The notes under the pieces: model-generated
The model's database searches: none
What the model was told of the DNA's origin: nothing
Seen by the model: the letters and a program-made list of their open reading frames with translations, nothing else
Part shown: positions 17,004 to 25,857 of the stretch, piece by piece
How positions within the stretch are numbered: position 1 is the first letter of the stretch
How the letters are laid out: the number at the start of each line of letters is the position of its first letter
NCBI GenBank assembly: GCA_018402735.1
Contig: JAGYIF010000002.1
Location: 1-64,000, forward strand
DNA length: 64,000 nt
Direction of reading: 5' to 3'
From: Pelagibacteraceae bacterium
Lineage (GTDB): Bacteria; Pseudomonadota; Alphaproteobacteria; Pelagibacterales; Pelagibacteraceae
Made by a program: the position numbers and the translations under genes

Positions 17004-17855
17004 ATGGCGGGCTTCTTCAAAAAACTCTTCAACCAGATCACCAACCAGGCGGAGGTCGATTGGGACGAACTGGAGGCGAACCTCATCGCCGCCGACCTCG
17101 GCGCGAAACTCAGCACCGGCATCGTCGATGAACTCTACGACCTCGGCCGCGAGGTCACCGCCGCCGACGTGGTGGAGGTCACGCGCAGGCGCCTCGCCAA
17201 GATCCTGCCGGAAGACTCCCCCGCACCCGCTCCCCGCGCCGACGGGAAACCTACGGTAATCCTAGTAGTCGGCGTGAACGGAACCGGGAAAACCACCTCT
17301 TCCGCCAAGCTCGGGATGTGGCTGAAACAGCGCGACCACACCGTGATCCTCGCCGCCGCCGACACTTTCCGCGCCGCCGCCGTCGAGCAGCTCCAGCGCT
17401 GGGGCGACCGGCTCGGGCTGGAGGTCGTCACCGGGAAAGCGGATTCCGACCCCTCCTCCGTCTGCTTCAAGGCGCACCAACGCGCCATCGAGGCCAAGGC
17501 CGATTTCCTGATCTGCGACACCGCCGGGCGCATCCACACCCGCCACAACCTCATGGAGGAGCTGGGAAAAATCCGCCGCACCATCGCCAAGCAAGACGAG
17601 GCCGCGCCTCACCTCACCCTGCTTGTCGTCGATGCCAGCACCGGCTCCAACGCCCTGAGCCAGGCCAAGGAATTCCACAAGGCCAGCCCGCTCGACGGCC
17701 TCATCATCACCAAGCTCGACGGCTCCGGAAAAGGCGGCATCGCTTTCATGATCTTCGACCAGCTCGGCATCGCCCCCCGTTTCATCGGCACCGGCGAGGA
17801 GCCGGAGGCGTTCTCGATCTTCGAGAAAGGGCGCTTTGTTTCGGAGGTGTTGTAG
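17004..17855 (+). CDS. ftsY: Signal recognition particle receptor FtsY
   Basis: 283 residues, short because the acidic A domain is absent. The N domain (about 1-75) is followed by the G domain with GVNGTGKT (90-97), DTFRAAAVEQL, DTAGRIHTRHNLMEEL and TKLDGSGKGG. FtsY docks SRP-ribosome complexes at the membrane and pairs with Ffh, encoded at 40916-42307. The last 185 bp are present a second time at 22119-22303, next to folC, with 5 differences. The present 3' end is therefore one of two copies. Confidence 0.96.
   Translation: MAGFFKKLFNQITNQAEVDWDELEANLIAADLGAKLSTGIVDELYDLGREVTAADVVEVTRRRLAKILPEDSPAPAPRADGKPTVILVVGVNGTGKTTSSAKLGMWLKQRDHTVILAAADTFRAAAVEQLQRWGDRLGLEVVTGKADSDPSSVCFKAHQRAIEAKADFLICDTAGRIHTRHNLMEELGKIRRTIAKQDEAAPHLTLLVVDASTGSNALSQAKEFHKASPLDGLIITKLDGSGKGGIAFMIFDQLGIAPRFIGTGEEPEAFSIFEKGRFVSEVL
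17670..17854 (+). repeat. Left copy of the 185-bp ftsY 3'-end direct repeat
   Basis: Starts GAATTCCACAAGGCCAGCCC and ends GAGGTGTTGTA. Matches 22119-22303 with 5 substitutions (about 97 percent), four of them silent. The two copies bracket the block 17856-22118. Confidence 0.92.
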
Positions 17856-17929
17856 CGAAAGGTTCAAACATAGCTTCGTTAAGCTGTTTTCAGAAGATAC
17901 AGGAGTGTAGGCGAAAGACTAAATTAAAC

Positions 17930-18622
17930 CTAATGAGAGGATTTTGTCCTCCATATCACGATTAAAAAGCCAATGATACCAACTGAGATCACACCTATAA
18001 TCCAGTGGCGCCAGGAACCCGTTTGGCCGGTCTTACTGGGAGGATCATCAACCGAAGCACTCATTCCTGGGGCGGAAGTTTTCGATTCAACATCCGAATC
18101 ACTTCGCCGACGTTCGGGTCTTTTCGGGGCGTTCTCTGGATTTTGCTCAAGAAACCTCGTAGCAGCTCCTTTCAGTTGGCGATTCTGTGAATTCACGTGG
18201 CTGGAGACCTCATCATGTGACAAAACATTCGATTCCTCGATCAACCGCAAGACAGTATAATGCCACTCATCCCCTTCGGATGACTTTTCCTTGCTCATTT
18301 GATAGCTTTTTCGCAGTAGATCGTTCTTCACATTTTGCGGAACCGGAGATCTAATGATCAGTCCGGTGAGATTAGACAAAAAGATATCATGCCTTGGGTT
18401 TTCTTGAAGATCCCTAATATCGTCCAGATTTTTCGCCAGTTTTTCACACAAATCGCTCATCTCTTCGGCATTGAGATGCATCAATCCGTGGCCGCTGCAC
18501 AAATCGTACACCTGTTGCTTGAATGGATAAATCGCCTCACCCCGCAAATCCATATCATCGTGCCCGGATACAAGGCCAAACGCACAAAATAATGAAACTA
18601 AAATTGCAAGAAGCGACTTCAT
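17930..18622 (-). CDS. Hypothetical exported protein with a C-terminal membrane anchor
   Basis: 230 residues. Signal peptide (MKSLLAILVSLFCAFGLVSG), a soluble helical domain of about 130 residues, a Pro/Ser/charged linker, then a transmembrane helix near the C-terminus (IIGVISVGIIGFLIVIW) followed by RTKSSH. Base composition is clearly more AT-rich than the flanking ftsY and folC genes. It is the last gene of a three-gene, same-strand block. Family not recognised. Confidence 0.68.
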   Translation of the reverse strand: MKSLLAILVSLFCAFGLVSGHDDMDLRGEAIYPFKQQVYDLCSGHGLMHLNAEEMSDLCEKLAKNLDDIRDLQENPRHDIFLSNLTGLIIRSPVPQNVKNDLLRKSYQMSKEKSSEGDEWHYTVLRLIEESNVLSHDEVSSHVNSQNRQLKGAATRFLEQNPENAPKRPERRRSDSDVESKTSAPGMSASVDDPPSKTGQTGSWRHWIIGVISVGIIGFLIVIWRTKSSH

Positions 18623-18693
18623 AACAAAACCATTATTATTAAAATATTTTTCATAAAGTTGAATAATTTTATTGTCTATCTTTAGGCTTATAT

Positions 18694-21009
18694 CTAAGGA
18701 TCTTTTGCGAGCGGATTTTGAAGCATTGTATCTGCTTGTGATTTAAAGAATCGTTTGGATTCAATGATTCCTCCAGTGATTGTTACATCGTCAGTCATGA
18801 GATTTATCCTAACCTTGTCAATGTACGAAGTATTATCTATAAAGTCCGTAACCCAAATATGCCTAGCGTTGGTCAATATGTGTCCTATCTCATGAGCGAG
18901 CGCCGACGGCCACTGCGATTGAGTCATGAAAATGTTCGACAGGTAGCCCGCATCTTCGGGTTTATTGAAATGACCATTGAGCGCAACGCCATCAGCGCCT
19001 ACAACAAACGCACCTCTTAGAGTAAAGGGAACGTAAAAAACATGGATATCCGTAACGTCACCAGCAGTTCCCCGCTCCTCTACGATTTTCCTCACAGACT
19101 CAGATAATTTCTTATCGTCACCGGGAATATCAATTCTGAGCGCCCCATCGACGAGAACCACTCCTTCCGGGATTGTCGCCACGTCCACCCCGCCATTGAC
19201 AATCCTGATTCCTGCCTGGGCGTAGCGTTCATTCGCAGCTTCCAAGTCACGGACGATGGTATCATTCATTTCCTGAACGTTGACTTCACCATCGTTCAGA
19301 ATCACAAAATTTACTGTCACCTCTTTCTTTATCCGTGTCGGCCTAGTTAGTTCGAGTTCATATTCATCGCTGTCCAAAAGGAGTTTGCTCAAAGTCAGAC
19401 TACCCGAAAGCTGGAGGATATGCGTGCGATCCCCTTCCTGATCGTCCGCGCCGATGTCGATCAAGCCTGCATAGTCGTCATCAGGGTCATCGGACATGAG
19501 CATCAGCCATTTTGTAACCAAGTTGCCAGACTCGGCTTTCAGTTCGATCTCGGTTTCTGGATCATTGTATTTTGCCACGGAGTTCCCTTCGGATTTGACT
19601 TTCACCGATACCTTTTTTGCCTCAGCTATACCCGCGCCACCGAGTATCCGGACGCGGAAGCGATCAATGTCCTTGTCGATGTCCAGTTCCAGTTTCGAAA
19701 CAGCCCCTCCGCTTTTCTCCACTGTGAGGGATTGCTCCATTTTTGAGATCTTCAGTTCTGTGGCGCTGGCCACCTGCCCGACAATTTCTTCACCGTTCTG
19801 ATCGGTTTGCGGAACAACGATCTGAACAGGTAGCAACCCCACGGCAATGTGGCTGGGGAGCGACCCGTCTCCAATATTGGTAGCGGTGATCTCGACATCA
19901 ACTATGAGAGGCTCATCGGGCGGTGCAGTGAGAAACTGGATTTCCTCGTAGTACACCGGACCGGGAAGCCCCTGGAGGGTTTCCTCCAGCAGCTCCGCAA
20001 TTTCCCAATCTAAATGCCGTGAATTCACATCAATCTGTCCGGAAATGGTATCTCCTATGGAAGGCGCGATTTCCCATTCTAGGACATCGTTGAAATCGGC
20101 GGTTGATTCCGGATCGGTATAATAAGGATATTCGTCGCTTGTAATCGCGACAATGACCATTACTGTTTGACCCGCTTCAATGGTGAACTGGTGGTTCTTG
20201 GAGAGCGGAACATCCTCTTCACCGGTGCCTTGCAAGGCCAGCCATCGCCTTTCGGCGGGAGAATCCGCCACGTTTGGGTCACTGCCACCTAGAAGTTCTT
20301 CCATATCACTGATGCCGTCGCCATCCGTGTCGGCGTTGGGATCAATGGATGAAAGACCACCATCCAGAAGTTGTGCGATGAAATGAGTTGCCAACCAGAA
20401 GTCCGGAAACCCTGGCAACGAAGTTGGATTGTAGGGATCGGTTCCCAGCAGATACTCTTCGTAATCGGTCAGTGAGTCCCCGTCCGTGTCCATGTCTCCG
20501 ACCTCCACCCTCCAGAACAGCTTGTCCGGCATAGTGCCATCAGAATGCGTCGCGAGATTTCCGATGATGATCGGCTCATCATAACCCATGATAGAATCGC
20601 CGACCGTGATCCAGTTATCTACACCAAGGTCGGGCGAAACATGCAGAGAATATTGCTTGCCCAGGATCCCATGCCATTCGATCTCGAACGCTTCGGGACT
20701 CAGCAGCACAGGTTCTTCCTCAGGTTCGCTGAACCACACGGCGGGAACATGGCGTATTTTCTGAGCCAAATGTCCCATAGGGGGATCGAATTGCAGGGGG
20801 GCGGTTCCTGCCGCGGCTTCGGAGAGGTTATTCTGGCCGTCGCCGTCGGGATCATCTCCCGGCAAAAAAGCAGGTGAATACAGCTGTCCGTCATTGAAAT
20901 GACGTTCCCATACATCGCTCATGCCGTTGCCATTCGTATCGAGCTGAGCGTGGACGTGGGGCACTGTCGCAGCAGTGAGCAAGAGTAGCGGTAAGCAAGT
21001 CTGTTTCAT
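18694..21009 (-). CDS. Secreted metalloprotease-like protein with calcium-binding repeats
   Basis: 771 residues, start at the ATG giving MKQTCLPLLLL, a signal peptide. The N-terminal third has at least four thrombospondin-type-3-like Asp repeats (LDTNGNGMSD, DDPDGDGQNN, DMDTDGDSLTD, NADTDGDGISD). The middle is beta-rich. The C-terminus carries a zinc-protease motif HEIGHILTNARH (706-717), one residue longer than the metzincin HExxHxxGxxH spacing. Starts 14 bp after a gene for another secreted protein. Likely acts outside the cell; substrate unknown. AT-richer than the housekeeping genes. Confidence 0.72.
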   Translation of the reverse strand: MKQTCLPLLLLTAATVPHVHAQLDTNGNGMSDVWERHFNDGQLYSPAFLPGDDPDGDGQNNLSEAAAGTAPLQFDPPMGHLAQKIRHVPAVWFSEPEEEPVLLSPEAFEIEWHGILGKQYSLHVSPDLGVDNWITVGDSIMGYDEPIIIGNLATHSDGTMPDKLFWRVEVGDMDTDGDSLTDYEEYLLGTDPYNPTSLPGFPDFWLATHFIAQLLDGGLSSIDPNADTDGDGISDMEELLGGSDPNVADSPAERRWLALQGTGEEDVPLSKNHQFTIEAGQTVMVIVAITSDEYPYYTDPESTADFNDVLEWEIAPSIGDTISGQIDVNSRHLDWEIAELLEETLQGLPGPVYYEEIQFLTAPPDEPLIVDVEITATNIGDGSLPSHIAVGLLPVQIVVPQTDQNGEEIVGQVASATELKISKMEQSLTVEKSGGAVSKLELDIDKDIDRFRVRILGGAGIAEAKKVSVKVKSEGNSVAKYNDPETEIELKAESGNLVTKWLMLMSDDPDDDYAGLIDIGADDQEGDRTHILQLSGSLTLSKLLLDSDEYELELTRPTRIKKEVTVNFVILNDGEVNVQEMNDTIVRDLEAANERYAQAGIRIVNGGVDVATIPEGVVLVDGALRIDIPGDDKKLSESVRKIVEERGTAGDVTDIHVFYVPFTLRGAFVVGADGVALNGHFNKPEDAGYLSNIFMTQSQWPSALAHEIGHILTNARHIWVTDFIDNTSYIDKVRINLMTDDVTITGGIIESKRFFKSQADTMLQNPLAKDP

Positions 21010-21023
21010 TGGGCTCCCCCTTC

Positions 21024-21842
21024 CTACTGTTCGATATTCCAATAATGGAGTATGATGTCTTTTGGCGGGGACGGGTTGGCTTTTTTGAAGGCTTCGCGCT
21101 CGCGGTAGACGCGTTCCCTTTTATCGCGGGCTAGACGGAGGTCGTCAGCTTCGTTTTTTAGCATCATGTGCAATGCATCAAGCGCGCTACTCGCCTCTTC
21201 ACTCAGCTTGCCTTCGCTTACGACATATGTAGGAGCTGCTTCAGGCAGCTTGGGTATCTCCGGCAGTATGAGAACCTCGGCGTTGTGCTCACGCGAATAA
21301 CGCGCTTGGCGTGCGATGTCGATTACGGAAGAAAGCAGGAAAAGCGAACGAGTTTCGCCATCCGTGCCAACGAATTCTCCGACACCGGCTAGCAGCGAGA
21401 AATCAGCGGAAGACCAGAGGCTGATGGTTTCCCCCTGGTTTTGTCCCCATAGCTGACAATGTGTGCGAACGCTCGCGTCCTCAAAACGGTACACTGTTGC
21501 GCCTAGGAATATCGTTTGTTGACGGGGATTATTCTCCGTGAATTCACGCACACGTTCCTTCATAGCTTCAGTTATCTCGACAGTCGGCGATTCTTTGAGT
21601 GGCTCTGGTAGCGCGATAGGCTTAATTTCTCTAACTGAAACTTTGCGCCCTCCCACGCTGAAATTTCTCTCGGAAATAACATCTTCAGGCGGCAGTATGA
21701 ATGTATAAACCGGAACGCGAGCTGCCGGAGATTCTTCAAACGGTCGAGTATTGTCTGCGGTATGCGGGCGTGCTATCTCCTCCTGCGCACCTAGGAGCAG
21801 CGCTGAGGATACGAGTAGGAATGGTTGGAGGAGATTTCTCAT
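21024..21842 (-). CDS. Hypothetical secreted protein, partner of the metalloprotease
   Basis: 272 residues, start at the ATG giving MRNLLQPFLLVSSALLLGAQ, a signal peptide. The mature part is a mixed alpha/beta domain (TIFLGATVYRFEDASVRTHC, then ISLWSSADFSLLAGVGEF). It ends in a charged coiled-coil-like segment (RLARDKRERVYREREAFKKA) and KDIILHYWNIEQ. The longer open frame upstream runs through an inverted repeat and antisense ftsY sequence and is not credible. Family not recognised; co-transcription with the metalloprotease suggests a regulator or accessory factor. Confidence 0.65.
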   Translation of the reverse strand: MRNLLQPFLLVSSALLLGAQEEIARPHTADNTRPFEESPAARVPVYTFILPPEDVISERNFSVGGRKVSVREIKPIALPEPLKESPTVEITEAMKERVREFTENNPRQQTIFLGATVYRFEDASVRTHCQLWGQNQGETISLWSSADFSLLAGVGEFVGTDGETRSLFLLSSVIDIARQARYSREHNAEVLILPEIPKLPEAAPTYVVSEGKLSEEASSALDALHMMLKNEADDLRLARDKRERVYREREAFKKANPSPPKDIILHYWNIEQ

Positions 21843-21892
21843 GGGATCTCGTGAGTTGTTTTTCCTCCAAGTGGACGGGGAGCTAATAAGCC

Positions 21893-22030
21893 GTACTAGG
21901 ACGACTGCAACGGCCTTTAGCCGTTCCCCGTGGGGGCGGCCTGGACATGCGCCGCCGCCTCCCCGGCCTTTCGGTCGGTTTGGCGGCATCGTTGCGGTCG
22001 ATGCCGACCGCCTAGTATGAGGTTTATTAG
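21893..22030. repeat. MITE-like inverted-repeat element
   Basis: 138 bp with imperfect terminal inverted repeats: CTAATAAGCCGTACTAGG at the left, and CTAATAAACCTCATACTAGG as the reverse complement of the right end. The interior is GC-rich and partly self-complementary. No coding capacity. Confidence 0.55.
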
Positions 22031-22118
22031 AACCTATCCCTGTGAATGACACACACCTAAACCATCTTTGACCCGGCTTTCGCAACCAAAATTTCCCAAA
22101 AATTATTGATCTCCTTTT

Positions 22119-22304
22119 GAATTCCACAAGGCCAGCCCGCTCGACGGCCTCATCATCACCAAGCTCGACGGCTCCGGAAAAGGCGGCATCGCCTTCACGA
22201 TCTTCGACCAGCTCGGAATCGCCCCCCGTTTCATCGGCACCGGCGAGGAGCCTGAGGCGTTCTCGATCTTCGAGAAAGGGCGCTTTGTTTCCGAGGTGTT
22301 GTAA
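22119..22304 (+). pseudogene. Detached second copy of the ftsY 3' end
   Basis: The frame from 22119 reads EFHKASPLDGLIITKLDG and on to the FtsY C-terminus VSEVL with a TAA stop at 22302-22304; an in-frame stop lies just upstream. It differs from the ftsY end by one amino acid (Met to Thr). It sits 2 bp from the end of folC, so ftsY and folC were probably adjacent convergent genes before the block 17856-22118 came in. Confidence 0.92.
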
Positions 22305-22306
22305 CC

Positions 22307-23524
22307 TCACTGCGCGCTCGCCAGAAACTCGCCGCCGAGCAATTCCGCCCTCGCCTCTCCCACCAGAAACAGCGACCCGGCGATGAGGATGGGTCCGCCG
22401 TAAGTCCGCGCGGCTTGCATCGCTTCGGAAAAGGTAGGGAAGCATTCCGCGCGTTCACCGTCGGTCAGGCATTTCAGCAGCTCATCGGTGGGCAGGCCGC
22501 GCATCGTCCCGACCTGGCAGAAAAGCATCCGCGCCGTGAGGCCGCGCAGCTCGGTGAGGATCCCGGAAACATCCTTCGATTCGACAGCGCCGAAAACCAA
22601 GGTCCCTTTCCCCGCCCCGATCTCGGCGAGCCAGGTTTCGCGCAGCACTTTCCCGGCGTGGGGGTTGTGCGCGCCGTCGAGGATGACCTCGATGCCGTCC
22701 GAGGGAATCCGCTCAAACCGCCCCGGCCACGACACCTTCGCGAGGCCTTCCGCGACGCTTTCGTAACCCAGCCGCAAGCCCAGCGAATGCAGCGCGGCGA
22801 GCGCGAGCGCGGCGTTCCATTTCTGATGCGTCCCCGCCAGCGCGATGCCGTATCCCTCCAGCGGCTCCTCGATGAAACGCAGCGGCGAGCGCCTCTCGTT
22901 CGCCTCCTTTTCCAGAACCTCCATCGCCTCGGGCTCCTGCGGCGAGGAAAACGCGGGCACGCCCTCCAGGAAAATTCCCGCTTTCTCCCCCGCGATCGCC
23001 CCGAGCGTTTGCCCGAGCCATTGCGTGTGATCCATCCCGATCGGCGTGATCACGCAGACATCGGCCGGCACCGCCGTGGTCGCATCGAGCCGCCCGCCCA
23101 TGCCCGTTTCCAGGATGATCAGCTCGCAGCCGCGCTCGTTGAACCAGCGCATCGCCACCGCCAACGTGATCTCGAAAAAGGTGGGGTGCGTCTCCAGCGT
23201 TTCGCAGACCGCGCGCGCTTCCGTGAGCAGCTCCGCGCACCTTTCCTCGGAGATCATTTCCCCGGAAACCCGCATCCGCTCCCGGTAGTCGATGAGGTGC
23301 GGCGAGGTAAAAAGCCCCGTCCGTTTCCCGCAAGCGCGCGCCACCGAATCCATCAACGCGCAGGTGCTGCCCTTGCCGTTCGTCCCCGCCACGTGCGCGA
23401 CCCGCACGCCGTGTTTCGGAAACGCCAGGAACTCCCTCAGCAAACGCCGCGGCCCGTCCAGCCCCAGCTTGATGCCGAATTGCTGCGTCCCGAAAAGCCA
23501 GTTGATCGCCTCCGTGTAGTCCAT
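22307..23524 (-). CDS. folC: Folylpolyglutamate/dihydrofolate synthase
   Basis: 405 residues. Mur-ligase fold: HVAGTNGKGSTCALMDSV is the ATP-binding loop, LIILETGMGGRLDATTAV and TPIGMDHTQWLG the folate and metal sites, and VILDGAHNPHAGKVL the start of the C-terminal domain. Adds glutamates to folates and may also make dihydrofolate. Start at the ATG giving MDYTEAINWLF. Next upstream on the same strand is a small exported-protein gene, 4 bp away. Confidence 0.94.
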   Translation of the reverse strand: MDYTEAINWLFGTQQFGIKLGLDGPRRLLREFLAFPKHGVRVAHVAGTNGKGSTCALMDSVARACGKRTGLFTSPHLIDYRERMRVSGEMISEERCAELLTEARAVCETLETHPTFFEITLAVAMRWFNERGCELIILETGMGGRLDATTAVPADVCVITPIGMDHTQWLGQTLGAIAGEKAGIFLEGVPAFSSPQEPEAMEVLEKEANERRSPLRFIEEPLEGYGIALAGTHQKWNAALALAALHSLGLRLGYESVAEGLAKVSWPGRFERIPSDGIEVILDGAHNPHAGKVLRETWLAEIGAGKGTLVFGAVESKDVSGILTELRGLTARMLFCQVGTMRGLPTDELLKCLTDGERAECFPTFSEAMQAARTYGGPILIAGSLFLVGEARAELLGGEFLASAQ

Positions 23525-23528
23525 CGAT

Positions 23529-23879
23529 TCATTTCCGCAGCTCGTCGAGGCGGTCCACAAGGTTCTCTGGGAAGTTCTGCCGGAGGAAATCCTTCCCGTC
23601 GGCGCTCAGATCAAAGACCACGCCTAGGATCGTCTCGCGTTTCGACGCGCGGGGCTGGTTGCTACACGCCGCGATGATTGCCATACGCTTCATGCGGGAA
23701 CCTTCCCGCATCACGCCCGGAAAGGCAAAAAGCAAATGCCCGACCAGCGAATCCCAGCTCAGGTCGTCCGCCGTGATCGGCAGGAAGTTCGGAGGCCTCT
23801 CCGCAGAGGATCCAGCGGTCTGGGCGGATACGGGCAGAGCCAGGAAAAAAAGCAGCGGGAAAATGGCCAGACGTTTCAT
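23529..23879 (-). CDS. Small exported protein upstream of folC
   Basis: 116 residues, signal peptide MKRLAIFPLLFFLALPVSAQ. The mature part has no recognised domain; a C-terminal FDLSADGKDFLRQNFPENL segment is amphipathic. Ends 4 bp before folC on the same strand, so co-transcribed. The long upstream extension of this frame is antisense to the next gene and is not used. Confidence 0.62.
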   Translation of the reverse strand: MKRLAIFPLLFFLALPVSAQTAGSSAERPPNFLPITADDLSWDSLVGHLLFAFPGVMREGSRMKRMAIIAACSNQPRASKRETILGVVFDLSADGKDFLRQNFPENLVDRLDELRK

Positions 23880-23972
23880 CGGAAAAAAGGGTCGGGTGAG
23901 AGTGGCGGGAACACAAGACCCAGCGACGGTTTTCCAGATTGGCGTTTCATCGCGATCCGTTACGCTCCACCC

Positions 23973-24791
23973 ATGATGAAGTTTTTCCGCCCCGCCATTC
24001 TCCTCGCCGCGCTCCTCACTGCCTGCGCCCCCGGCAATCCTCCCGCCGCCGGAAACGCGGCACCCGCCTCCAACCTTACCGCCGCCCAGAAAGCCGCCAT
24101 CGGCAGGAAAATCTGGCAGAACGAATCCGGCGGCACCGTCGAAGGCCTCACCGCGTGGAATGTCGGCGAGGAATTCCCCTCGCTCGGCATCGGCCATTTC
24201 ATCTGGTATCCCGCCGGCTTCAACGGCCCTTTTAAGGAATCGTGGCCCGACTTCATCGCCTTCGCGGAAAGGAACGGCGCGAACCCGCCCGCCATCGCCA
24301 GGCGCGCGGACGCGCCGTGGAACTCCCGCGCCGAGTTCCAGCGCCAGTTCAACTCCCCGGAAATGACCGGCCTGCGGAAATGGCTCGCCTCCACCGTGGG
24401 CGTGCAGACGGATTTCATCATCGCCCGCTCCCGCGCCGCCCTGCCGAAAATACTCGCCACCGCACCCGCCTCCGAACGCGCCAAGATCCAGGAAAATTAC
24501 CGCAAGGTATCCGCCTCGCCGCAAGGCACCTACGCCCTCATCGATTACGTGAACTTCAAAGGCGACGGCACCAGCCCCACCGAAAAATACAAGGGCCAGG
24601 GCTGGGGTCTGCTCCAGGTGCTGGGCGGGATGCGCGATGTACCCGCCGGAGCGCCCGCCGCCACGGAGTTTTCCGCCTCCGCGAAACGAGCCCTCAACCG
24701 CCGCATCGAAAACTCCCCGCCGGAGCGCGGCGAGAAGCGCTGGCGCGAGGGCTGGGACAACCGCTGCAGTACCTACGCCCGCCCGCTCTGA
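23973..24791 (+). CDS. Lipoprotein with a lysozyme-like region
   Basis: 272 residues, lipobox LLTAC after a short signal peptide. The conserved segment IGRKIWQNESGGTVEGLTAW and then FPSLGIGHFIWYPAGF resembles the start of a transglycosylase/lysozyme-like domain (an early Glu followed by a GIGH turn). Late GQGWGLLQVLGGM and WREGWDNRC also look conserved. An outer-membrane or periplasmic wall enzyme is plausible but not proven. Divergent from the folC operon. Confidence 0.6.
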   Translation: MMKFFRPAILLAALLTACAPGNPPAAGNAAPASNLTAAQKAAIGRKIWQNESGGTVEGLTAWNVGEEFPSLGIGHFIWYPAGFNGPFKESWPDFIAFAERNGANPPAIARRADAPWNSRAEFQRQFNSPEMTGLRKWLASTVGVQTDFIIARSRAALPKILATAPASERAKIQENYRKVSASPQGTYALIDYVNFKGDGTSPTEKYKGQGWGLLQVLGGMRDVPAGAPAATEFSASAKRALNRRIENSPPERGEKRWREGWDNRCSTYARPL

Positions 24792-24798
24792 TAAAGAA

Positions 24799-24828
24799 AA
24801 CTCCCCGGAGCTCACGCCCCGGGGAGTT
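24799..24828. terminator. Hairpin between convergent genes, likely bidirectional terminator
   Basis: AACTCCCCGG (24799-24808) pairs with CCGGGGAGTT (24819-24828), 8 bp after the lipoprotein stop and 30 bp before the end of the convergent gene. An A-run precedes it, giving Ts on the minus strand. Confidence 0.7.
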
Positions 24829-24857
24829 CGTCACACACAAACACTTCGTTCGTTTGT

Positions 24858-25193
24858 TCAGCGGCGGAAGGTGAAGCTCACCGAGCTTCCCGAATGGCCG
24901 TGATAACGGGGAGGAGGGCAGGGCGCCACATAACGGGGTGGTGGGCAGGGCGCGGCATAGTGCCTGCGCGGCGCGTGCACCGTCCGGTAGGCGAATCTCG
25001 GATGGCCGTAGCGGTCGTATCCGACGAAATATTTCTCGGTATAGACCGGGCGTCCGTGACGGTAGCCGCTCACGTAGATCGTGTTGGCGGGTGAGCTATA
25101 TCCGCGTCCACCGTAAGGGCGGGCATCGGAGGTGGCGGCGGTTCCCACGAAGGCGAACGCACCGATGGCAATGGCAGTGATTAGTTTTTTCAT
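24858..25193 (-). CDS. Small secreted Tyr/Pro/His-rich protein
   Basis: 111 residues, start at the ATG giving MKKLITAIAIGAFAFVGTAA, a signal peptide. The mature chain is basic and rich in Arg, Tyr, His and Pro, with a repeated APCPPPRY segment. Low-complexity basic exported proteins of this kind are frequent in Verrucomicrobiota; function unknown. Confidence 0.62.
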   Translation of the reverse strand: MKKLITAIAIGAFAFVGTAATSDARPYGGRGYSSPANTIYVSGYRHGRPVYTEKYFVGYDRYGHPRFAYRTVHAPRRHYAAPCPPPRYVAPCPPPRYHGHSGSSVSFTFRR

Positions 25194-25280
25194 GGTTGAG
25201 TAATTTTGAGTTACGCAAGCTTCGACCCCACTCTCCGGACGATTATTCAAGGCCGGTGAAAAAAAACGCGCACTGGAAAT

Positions 25281-25810
25281 TCAGGACAAGCCTTTGCAGA
25301 ACTGAATCCGATGATCGACGGCTTCGAGGTGTAACGTCTGACCTGCCGTAATTTTACCACCCAGCAGGGCTTCGGCAACCAGGGTGCCCAGCAAGCGATC
25401 CACCGCCCGTTGCAGGTTTCTCGCGCCGTATTGCTCGCTGTAGCCTTCGCTGAGGATCAGTTCCTCCGCGCTTGCGGTCAGCTGAATCTGCCCAGGCAAA
25501 ACCAAACTCTCCAACCGCTTGTTGAAATCCACCATCAGTTTCCCGAGGACTTCCCGCGCCGTCGCCATGCCCAATGGCTTGAAATGAACCGATTCCCAAA
25601 ATCACACTTCTTCCCCTGCGCATCCGTCAACGTGCCTTCATCGACGCTTCCCGCACCACCGCTTCCAGGCGTTCCTCGAACTCTCCCCGGTATTTCTTCC
25701 CCGCCACCAGCGAGGTCAGGGAAATCTCGATCACCGCTGGCCGCCCCAAGTCCTCCGGCAATTTCCCATCCGCCATCCACTGCGCGAATCCCTCCATGAA
25801 ATCCGCAGCT
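25281..25810 (-). pseudogene. Decayed ClpA/ClpB-type ATPase gene
   Basis: Pieces of one Clp/Hsp100 ATPase lie in order but in different frames. First comes a first-ATPase-domain fragment, LTSLVAGKKYRGEFEERLEA. It is followed by a second-domain piece, LTDAQGKKCDFGNRFI. Last is the C-terminal small domain, GYSEQYGARNLQRAVDRLLG followed by EALLGGK. Both Walker A motifs and most of each domain are missing. Multiple deletions and shifts rule out function. It marks the left edge of the accessory island. Confidence 0.65.
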
Positions 25811-25857
25811 TGTTATGTTCGTGATTGCCGGGCATGTAACTGTGGGCGAATCTCCGC

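Noticed and set aside
21843..22445. N-terminal extension of the secreted protein at 21024-21842
   Set aside because: The extension is translated from the inverted-repeat element and antisense ftsY tail, while a good signal peptide begins at 21842.
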